The notes beneath the pieces were generated by a model. The model had not been told where the DNA came from, did no database searches, and saw nothing but the letters and a program-made list of their open reading frames with translations. A stretch of 31,679 nt of DNA from Balneolaceae bacterium UBA1514 (lineage in GTDB: Bacteria > Bacteroidota > Rhodothermia > Balneolales > Balneolaceae): the NCBI GenBank assembly GCA_002323515.1, contig DCQQ01000042.1:1-31679 (forward strand), written 5' to 3'. Each line of letters opens with the position of its first letter. Position 1 is the stretch's first letter. A program made the position numbers and the translations under genes. Shown here piece by piece: positions 27,001-31,679 of this stretch.

Positions 27001-27306
27001 TCCGGTATAGTAGATATAAGGCTGGTCATCATGGCCAGCAACTGCCACCGAGCGTCCTCCTCTGAATGGCCCAATATTTCTGTAGTTTAGTCCTTTAAGT
27101 ACACTTGGGGCAACATTGGGGTTTTCTATCTCCTGCCCATGCCCAAAGATTACCTCAGACCCGGTAGAAGATCGTGAGCGGCTTTGGGCTTCAGCGTCCA
27201 TAGGCAGGAAAAACAACATCAAGAAGATAAAAATAGTAATTATATGGGCTTGAGCACCATTTTTTTGACCTAAAAAAAGGATGAAGACTTCGTTTAAAGA
27301 ACTCAT
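24022..27306 (-). CDS. Large secreted Asp-box/VPS10-like beta-propeller protein
   Basis: This is a secreted protein of 1,094 aa if started at ATG 27306; a GTG two codons upstream is possible. A hydrophobic signal segment (IITIFIFLMLFFLP) ends at AEAQS. From about residue 70 to 750 there are roughly ten Asp-box motifs of the S/T-x-D-x-G-x-T-W type (TTDGGATW, STDAGKTW, TKDGGKTW, SVDGGENW, SEDGGDNW, SRDNGESW and others), each marking a propeller blade, as in sialidase/VPS10 folds. A late DDLAVLHQL segment, an Ig-like stretch (GTYTVRMYVGDE) and a C-terminal helical region follow. Such proteins are often named glycosyl hydrolase or VPS10 domain protein, but I see no sialidase catalytic motif. There is no T9SS sorting tail. 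The function is unknown. Confidence 0.85.
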   Translation of the reverse strand: MSSLNEVFILFLGQKNGAQAHIITIFIFLMLFFLPMDAEAQSRSRSSTGSEVIFGHGQEIENPNVAPSVLKGLNYRNIGPFRGGRSVAVAGHDDQPYIYYTGFTGGGVYKTTDGGATWYNVSDGFFKTGSVGAIDVADSDPNVIYVGMGETDIRGNMSAGDGMYRSTDAGKTWTWLGLGETRFIGDIEIHPENPDVAWVAAMGKLFGPVESSARGIYKTKDGGKTWNKVLFKDAKTGAVDIAVDPNNPRILFAAMWEAYRSPWEMSSGGEGSGLYKSVDGGENWTEITQNPGMPKGLVGKIGVSVSPVNSNRVFAIVENATGGGLFRSEDGGDNWRRVSANRNLRQRAWYYSKVVADPVNEDVVYVLNVGFWKSKDGGVNFDRIGTPHGDHHDLWIATNNPERMVIADDGGGQVTYNGGEGWSSYYTSATAQIYQVVTDNQFPYMIYGAQQDNSTFAIRSRTSGGSIGERDWWPVAGGESGYIAPDPENPNVTFGGSYGGYLNKYDSELGLSDRIDVWPDNPMGAGAKDAKYRFQWTFPIVISPHNSDVLYATSQHVHRSTDEGMSWETISFDLTRNDSTKQDESGGPITKDDTSVEYYNTIFSFVESPIEPGLLWAGADDGLIHISRDNGESWENITPKDMPEAMISIIDASHHAAGTAYIAATRYKFGDFSPMLFKTTNYGKSWSKIITGIPSMDFTRAIREDPNRSGLLYAGTETGVYVSFNAGEQWQSLQLNLPAVPITDLAVHKRDKDLIVATQGRSFWVLDDLAVLHQLQDNMLANQHYLFDLEDPYLFGGRSWGSSATAGQNPQGGAVVYYYLAEGEDQEIKLEFVDMRDQVVQSYSSKEDWRGRPLRESALFHEDEVQAPRGSLSDKAGLQSYTWGLDYPGVTNINGRQILWAGSTDGPHAVPGTYTVRMYVGDELVGEEEFEVKKDPRLEHISQEDLVKQFELVQTINAKLDSTHKAINKIRSVREDLREQMGSLGVDESSKALRERAQAMIKVMTEIEEALVQTKAEATQDVLNFPIRLNNKLAALKSTVATGYGRPAAQQYAVYEDLAAKTDMHLTRLQKIWNGEYTDILEEFENPVMPINND

Positions 27307-27358
27307 AGTCACGTAATTATTTCGTTAGCGGGTTAATATTACTAAATACCGAAACCCT

Positions 27359-27377
27359 AGGCATATATGCAATGCCT
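27359..27377. terminator. Small stem-loop at end of S41 protease gene
   Basis: AGGCAT (27359-27364) and ATGCCT (27372-27377) pair across a seven-base loop, overlapping the stop codon of the S41 protease gene. Downstream on the minus strand there is only a short T run. It may weaken transcription before the propeller gene, but it is too small for a confident terminator call. Confidence 0.25.
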
Positions 27378-28764
27378 AATCTTGAATAAACCACGCACTA
27401 GATTGAAGCTGATTAGATAGGATGGGGTACCAATTAACCGTTGGGGCAATAGTGTTGATGTAGGTTTTTTGGGCTACCAACTGACCTAAAATGTCTGAAA
27501 TGGCCGCTTCAAGTAATGGGTCTTCTGGATCACCGAGTGGCTTGGGTGATAGAATATTTTCAGATGCGGCTATCTGCGCTTCGAGACCATCTGTAAAGTC
27601 TGTTTCCTGATTTGCGTTTGAATACTTTAAAGTTACTGGCAAAATTGCGTAGTATAAAGAAGGGCTTTGAAAGGTACCGGTAATTACAAAAGAACCATAA
27701 TATTTACCAAATGTATTGGATCCTACGGTAATTACCTCCATATAGGGCTTTAGTCCATGTATGAGGAGTTCACTAGCCGAAGCGGTTTGGTTGGTTATGA
27801 GCACATAAATCCGTTCTAACCCCATACTGACCGGACCTTCCTGAAAGCGTAAAAATAGGTTCTCTGAATCTACTCCGTCTCTATTTTGATAGAAGTTTTC
27901 TAAAAGAGAATTATATTCAAATTCAACGAAAATGTCGTTCTTTTGTGCCGTTTCTAAAGGAACTAATGCATTGGCAAACTGCGATGCTGCCGTAATTCTT
28001 CCCCCTGGGTTATATCTTAAGTCAATGACCAGTTCATCAACTTCTTGAGCCTTCAATGCGGCCAATCGCTCATTGAGCCTATCTATAAATACGTCAGCTG
28101 TACCATCAATAAACTGAGCATAAAAAAGATATCCAATGCGTTTTCCCCCCGTTTCAATAACTTTCGTGGTAATCACTGGATCCAATTGTAATATTTCCTT
28201 TCGTACACTAATTACACTGTCTAGGTCGGTGATATTCGCCTGCTGAGTTTCTACGTCTAAAGTATAGCTACCCAATCCATAGGCCACTGTCCCGTTAATT
28301 TGTAATAATTCTTGATAATTCGAAGAACTTAATGTTTGCCCATTCACGCTTAAAATTATATCACCACGTTTCAACCCTGCTTGCTGAGCTGGAGAATTTG
28401 GATACACATATTTCACCACCATAAATAACTGGTCTCGATAACTAAATGACAGAATAGCAGGGCTAAATCCCGATGAATATCGACTTCCATTTAGTTCATT
28501 AAGTAGGGTTTCTGCATCATCTGTCATATAGGAAAACTCATCGGTTTCATAAAGGATGTCCTTAAAAAATTGTTCCGGTAATAAATTTCCAGGAGCCATA
28601 CTAGGAACCACAAAGTTCCAATAATAATAATCTGACATTTGACTCCGTATCCAAGAGTTCACCTCTAGATATTTACTACCTACACCGGTTGGATCATCAC
28701 TACATTGAACGAAAAAATTAAGGCTTATGGACAAACCTAAACAGATGACTAGAAATCTTTTCAT
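27376..28764 (-). CDS. S41 family C-terminal-processing-type serine protease with PDZ domain
   Basis: This is an envelope protease of 462 aa. The N-terminus is signal-like and ends FFVQC (C21) followed by SDDP, suggesting a lipoprotein, although glutamine before the cysteine is atypical for a lipobox. An S41 N-terminal helical segment (about 30-95) precedes a PDZ domain (about 105-185, PNSPAQQAGLKRGDIIL). The catalytic core has DLRYNPGG (248-255), S329 in TASASE and K354 in TFGK. The 25-residue Ser-Lys spacing equals that of E. coli Prc. It lies just downstream of tonB, separated by 36 bases. The substrate is unknown; known relatives trim or degrade envelope proteins. Confidence 0.9.
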   Translation of the reverse strand: MKRFLVICLGLSISLNFFVQCSDDPTGVGSKYLEVNSWIRSQMSDYYYWNFVVPSMAPGNLLPEQFFKDILYETDEFSYMTDDAETLLNELNGSRYSSGFSPAILSFSYRDQLFMVVKYVYPNSPAQQAGLKRGDIILSVNGQTLSSSNYQELLQINGTVAYGLGSYTLDVETQQANITDLDSVISVRKEILQLDPVITTKVIETGGKRIGYLFYAQFIDGTADVFIDRLNERLAALKAQEVDELVIDLRYNPGGRITAASQFANALVPLETAQKNDIFVEFEYNSLLENFYQNRDGVDSENLFLRFQEGPVSMGLERIYVLITNQTASASELLIHGLKPYMEVITVGSNTFGKYYGSFVITGTFQSPSLYYAILPVTLKYSNANQETDFTDGLEAQIAASENILSPKPLGDPEDPLLEAAISDILGQLVAQKTYINTIAPTVNWYPILSNQLQSSAWFIQD

Positions 28765-28800
28765 TGAATGATGATATATTTTCTGGATGATGAACTTCTA

Positions 28801-29622
28801 TTAACTAAATATGAAGCGAAAGGTAATGGTTCCCCACTGTGCTTGCTGAGGAACTCCACTAGGTAAACGTGAGAAACGCCAGGATCTCAGGACGCTTTCT
28901 ACCTCAGTTTCTAACTCCGCATTCATTTTTTTAATTGGGATAATTAGACCAACAGTTCCATTGGGACGCACTTGGAAACGTACTGTGATAACAGCCTGGG
29001 TATTGGCCACATTTTCAGGTAAAGGCTGAAACATGGGAGCACGATCAACATTTCCCTCCCACTGTAATTCATAAGGAGCCGTTTCATCGGAATCTGTCCC
29101 GATACCCTGATCGGAGTCGGTTACACCTCTATTGCCATCTGGATCGCCACTTTCTTCCGCTCCTTCGCTTTGATCTACGTCCATTAGAGCTTGAGGCGAA
29201 ATCTCTATTTCTTCCACTGCCACTTCTGAAGCATTTTGTGAGGGATCCAAGACCTCTGTTTCAGGGGTTTGAACCGCCTTTTCAATGACCTCTTCGATCT
29301 CATCAGGCAAGTCTACTGGCTTGGTGTTTTCAAGAGCAGGTGATTCCGGGGTGCTTTCAGGCTCGGGTGCATCTTCCACCGGTTCTTCGGTCGGGGTTTC
29401 CGAAGGGTTTTGGCGGGTAGCAACTTGCTCGTTTTGTTGCTCTGAAAACTCAGAAAGTTGGCCTGACTGAAATTCTCCAAATTCAACTTCAATAAAGGAT
29501 GGGCGCATATCCTCATTCATATCTATGCTGTACAAAATAGAAAAAAGGAGTAAAAGCAACGCAGTAATGCTACTGACCGCTAGCCCTCTACGTTCATCGA
29601 TATTTAGAGAATCGGATTGCAT
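28801..29622 (-). CDS. tonB: TonB-like energy transducer
   Basis: This 273-aa protein has a short cytoplasmic N-terminus, one membrane span (about 13-33, LAVSSITALLLLLFSILYS) and a long periplasmic linker (about 40-190). The linker is very rich in Glu, Asp, Ser, Thr and Pro. A C-terminal TonB domain (about 195-273) carries VITVRFQVRPNGTV, VLRSWRFSRLP and a terminal TFRFIF strand. The linker lacks the classical EP/KP repeats and is strongly acidic. The ATG follows the exbD stop directly (TAG-ATG), so translation is probably coupled. It transmits proton-motive-force energy through ExbB/ExbD to outer-membrane receptors. Confidence 0.9.
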   Translation of the reverse strand: MQSDSLNIDERRGLAVSSITALLLLLFSILYSIDMNEDMRPSFIEVEFGEFQSGQLSEFSEQQNEQVATRQNPSETPTEEPVEDAPEPESTPESPALENTKPVDLPDEIEEVIEKAVQTPETEVLDPSQNASEVAVEEIEISPQALMDVDQSEGAEESGDPDGNRGVTDSDQGIGTDSDETAPYELQWEGNVDRAPMFQPLPENVANTQAVITVRFQVRPNGTVGLIIPIKKMNAELETEVESVLRSWRFSRLPSGVPQQAQWGTITFRFIFS

Positions 29623-30039
29623 CTAATACGAACTTTGTTCGGTTGCCATCACCAGCTTTAATTGTAAGGCTTTTCCAATATTCAATACCCGTACTGCATC
29701 ATCAACTTTTGCATCTTTGTCGGCCCTTAGGACGATCATTCCTTCAGGCTTAGTATTGCGCGATTCACGAATAGCTAAAGCTAATTCACCCTGAGCCGTC
29801 AAATTGCCATCAACGTAAAATTGCCCCTCTTTGGTGATTGCGACAGATATATAATCTTGCTGGGTGACCGATGAAGTTTCGGCTTTTGGGATATTAACCT
29901 GTATTCCAAAATTACTCACAAATGACGAGGTTAATAAAAAGAAAATGAGTAACAGAAGTACAATATCGGTTAAGGACGACTGTGAAAACAGCGAAAGAGG
30001 GGCTAAGCGCTTATCATCTCGACGAAAATTTCTAGCCAT
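29623..30039 (-). CDS. exbD: ExbD/TolR family biopolymer transport protein
   Basis: This is an inner-membrane motor subunit working with ExbB and TonB. I chose ATG 30039 (138 aa, MARNFRR), which lies ten bases after the exbB stop; an upstream in-frame ATG at 30102 would overlap exbB and add a non-conserved leader. The single membrane span (about 23-41) carries the essential aspartate D25 in SSLTDIVLLLL. The periplasmic domain (QVNIPKAE, YVDGNLT, MIVLRADKDAKVDDAVRVL) is typical. The gene abuts tonB with no spacing. Confidence 0.93.
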   Translation of the reverse strand: MARNFRRDDKRLAPLSLFSQSSLTDIVLLLLIFFLLTSSFVSNFGIQVNIPKAETSSVTQQDYISVAITKEGQFYVDGNLTAQGELALAIRESRNTKPEGMIVLRADKDAKVDDAVRVLNIGKALQLKLVMATEQSSY

Positions 30040-30049
30040 AATGTATGCT

Positions 30050-30772
30050 CTACTTTTTGGTGGCTGGGGTTTGTAGTAAGTCGATGAAATCAGCGGAGGC
30101 ATTTTCTAGTTCAAAAATCGACCGATTTATTTTACCCAATAAAAAATTATAGAAACCGAAGGCAATTAAACCAACCATAAGACCTGCAGCCGTCGTGATT
30201 AAAGCCTCCCAAATTCCTCCGGCTAATGCGCTGGGATTTACATTTCCCTGCAATGATTGGATATCCATAAAGGCTTCAATCATACCTGTAACCGTACCTG
30301 TGAAACCCAATAGGGGAGCTACCCCAGCTATGGTCGCTAGCCAATTCATTTTCTTCTCTAAAAAGAATATCTCTTTCTTGCCTGCATTATCTATAGCATC
30401 TTCTATGTCGCGTAACGATCGGCCCAATCGCTTGATACCTGCCTTGATAATTCGAGCCAATGGCTTATCAAATGTATCACAATACTGTATCGCTTGATCC
30501 TGTTTACCGGACTTTAGCATGGATTCAATAGCTGCCAAAAAAGCGGCTGTGTCTGTCTTCGTTCTACCAAGTGCGCTCCAACGTTCCGCAATCACATAAA
30601 TAGCTAAAAAGAGCAAAATCAAAATTGGAATCATTAGCACACCGCCTTCAACCATCAAATCGAAAAAGCTAATGCTTCCAGGCTTCATTATACTGGTTAA
30701 TGAGTCCACCATCGCGCTATCTTGCATTTGGAAGGTAAGGGTTCTGATTGATAAATTTGCAAATAGAGTCAT
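30050..30772 (-). CDS. exbB: ExbB/TolQ/MotA family proton channel protein
   Basis: This 240-aa inner-membrane protein has three spans: about 44-65, 145-168 and 185-212. The MotA/TolQ/ExbB signature is clear: GVAPLLGFTGTVTGMIEAF in the second span, then ALAGGIWEALITTAAGLMVGLIAF. The cytoplasmic loop holds KPLARIIKAGIKRL and DAIDNAGKKEIFFLEKKMNWL. It forms the proton channel with ExbD. It starts 11 bases after the SPOR-domain gene and precedes exbD by ten bases, so SPOR, exbB, exbD and tonB look like one operon. Confidence 0.95.
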   Translation of the reverse strand: MTLFANLSIRTLTFQMQDSAMVDSLTSIMKPGSISFFDLMVEGGVLMIPILILLFLAIYVIAERWSALGRTKTDTAAFLAAIESMLKSGKQDQAIQYCDTFDKPLARIIKAGIKRLGRSLRDIEDAIDNAGKKEIFFLEKKMNWLATIAGVAPLLGFTGTVTGMIEAFMDIQSLQGNVNPSALAGGIWEALITTAAGLMVGLIAFGFYNFLLGKINRSIFELENASADFIDLLQTPATKK

Positions 30773-30783
30773 AGGTAATGCAA

Positions 30784-31679
30784 TTAGATTTTAGTAATAA
30801 AGTAATCCTCGATAATTTCTTTGGGAAGTTCCTTAGCCACTTCAAGGGCCTGTTCAACCGTCGAAAACTGCCCTATACTAACGCGCCACATTAACCCAAA
30901 GCGACTTGAATTAACGGGCGAAAGTAAACTTCGATATCCAGCAGAGCGATATAGTTCATATTTTTTCATTGCACTCTGACGATTGGAAAGTGAAAAAAGC
31001 ACCATAGTGTATCCATCATTTGCTCTGGCATCGACCTCTCCCGTAAGCCCATATCGAAGTTGATCTACCGGAATTTCCGCCACATTTTTAGCCATAATTG
31101 GTGCGCTCACTACTGAGTCGGTGTTTATTCTTGAAGCAATATTTTCTGGGCTAATTATAGAACTTTCTTCATTCATGACCATAGTACCTGAAGCTTCCCC
31201 CTTTTGGCTATTTTTCTCATTATGTAGTGCAGCAGACAGTTGCTGCTCTTCACTAATTGAGTTAGAATCCATGGCCTCAGTTACATTCAATTGTTCCGTC
31301 CCAGAGTCCCCCACTAACATAGCAGGTTCGTCGAGTATAGGCTTTAGGTAAAATTGCCATCCCGCTATCATTGCAGCAATAAAAACAACCCCTATTCCTA
31401 TAATAATTGGAGTAGGATTAGACCTTTTTGTTTTTTTAGGACTTCGTAATGAGGCGGTTCGTTTTGCTATTCGAGCCTTGACTTCATCGTCGTTGTCGAC
31501 TTCGGGTTCTACTTGAACTTCGACTTCAGACACGGGACCATCAGTAAGATCAACTTCTTCTTCAGGTTCATGTTCCTGCTCAGGATCAGGACCCACTTCG
31601 GGTTCAGTGTTGTCAACGGCTTCTAGATCTTCTTCAGAATCAGGTTCTTCATCGACTACTGATTCTTGCTCTTCCTCAG
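30784..31679 (-). CDS. SPOR-domain membrane protein (5' end outside window)
   Basis: The frame is open to the right edge, so the N-terminus lies beyond 31679; a GTG at 31596 is internal to the open frame and is not a convincing start. The visible part begins with a cytoplasmic acidic region (Glu/Asp/Pro/Val-rich), then a basic patch (KKTKRSNPTP), one membrane span (IIIGIGVVFIAAMIAGWQF), a polar linker, and a C-terminal SPOR domain of about 75 residues (YTMVLFSLSNRQSA, YRSLLSP, WRVSIGQFSTVEQALEVAK). SPOR domains bind denuded glycan strands at division septa, so a role in cell-wall or division functions is suggested. It leads the exbB-exbD-tonB set. Confidence 0.85.
   Translation of the reverse strand, partial: EEEQESVVDEEPDSEEDLEAVDNTEPEVGPDPEQEHEPEEEVDLTDGPVSEVEVQVEPEVDNDDEVKARIAKRTASLRSPKKTKRSNPTPIIIGIGVVFIAAMIAGWQFYLKPILDEPAMLVGDSGTEQLNVTEAMDSNSISEEQQLSAALHNEKNSQKGEASGTMVMNEESSIISPENIASRINTDSVVSAPIMAKNVAEIPVDQLRYGLTGEVDARANDGYTMVLFSLSNRQSAMKKYELYRSAGYRSLLSPVNSSRFGLMWRVSIGQFSTVEQALEVAKELPKEIIEDYFITKI

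Overview
The window reads as a chromosomal segment of a Gram-negative bacterium of the Bacteroidota/Rhodothermota (FCB) group; Balneolaceae is my best guess, but it is an inference. Supporting signs are a T9SS-type C-terminal sorting domain, a large TonB-dependent receptor with an N-terminal carboxypeptidase-regulatory-like domain, an ExbB/ExbD/TonB set, a secreted M1 peptidase, a secreted Asp-box propeller protein, moderate GC, acidic low-complexity linkers and start codons without clear Shine-Dalgarno sequences. Nearly all of the DNA is coding. I see no insertion sequence, prophage, CRISPR array, rRNA or integrase.

Layout. 1-79 is a tRNA-Leu(UAG) cut by the window edge. 349-2989 holds cutA, facing an unusual reading frame that joins an NrnA-type DHH phosphoesterase to an HtrA-type serine protease. 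3106-10088 is a plus-strand run: thiamine pyrophosphokinase, a eukaryote-like prolidase, dnaX, ybaB, recR and a secreted M1 peptidase. 10091-10660 is an unrecognised winged-helix-like protein on the minus strand. 10917-11940 is a decayed gene for a secreted DNRLRE-domain protein whose T9SS sorting tail is still readable. 11942-15798 (minus) carries topA, an atypical peroxiredoxin and a Nudix hydrolase, divergent from an AMP nucleosidase (15911-17074, plus). From 17128 to the right edge everything is on the minus strand. Read in the direction of transcription this is: SPOR-domain membrane protein, exbB, exbD, tonB, S41 protease, propeller protein, copA copper ATPase, small HMA protein, a membrane protein that appears split by a frameshift, an AlkD-like repair protein, and the TonB-dependent receptor.

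How the genes work together. DnaX, YbaB and RecR form a common replication/repair cluster. ExbB, ExbD and TonB would energise receptors such as the one at 17128-19686. CopA plus the HMA protein make a copper-export pair. NrnA, the Nudix hydrolase and AMP nucleosidase all touch AMP or ADP-ribose turnover.

I found no clear unknown multi-gene system. The observations most worth a second look are: (1) the NrnA-HtrA fusion, which removing one A from an A5 run would resolve into two adjacent genes; (2) a correctly phased A-AAA-AAG slippery heptamer in dnaX, followed four codons later by a -1-frame stop, predicting a gamma-type product of about 458 residues; (3) complete loss of the zinc-binding module in the same DnaX; and (4) the pseudogenised T9SS cargo protein.
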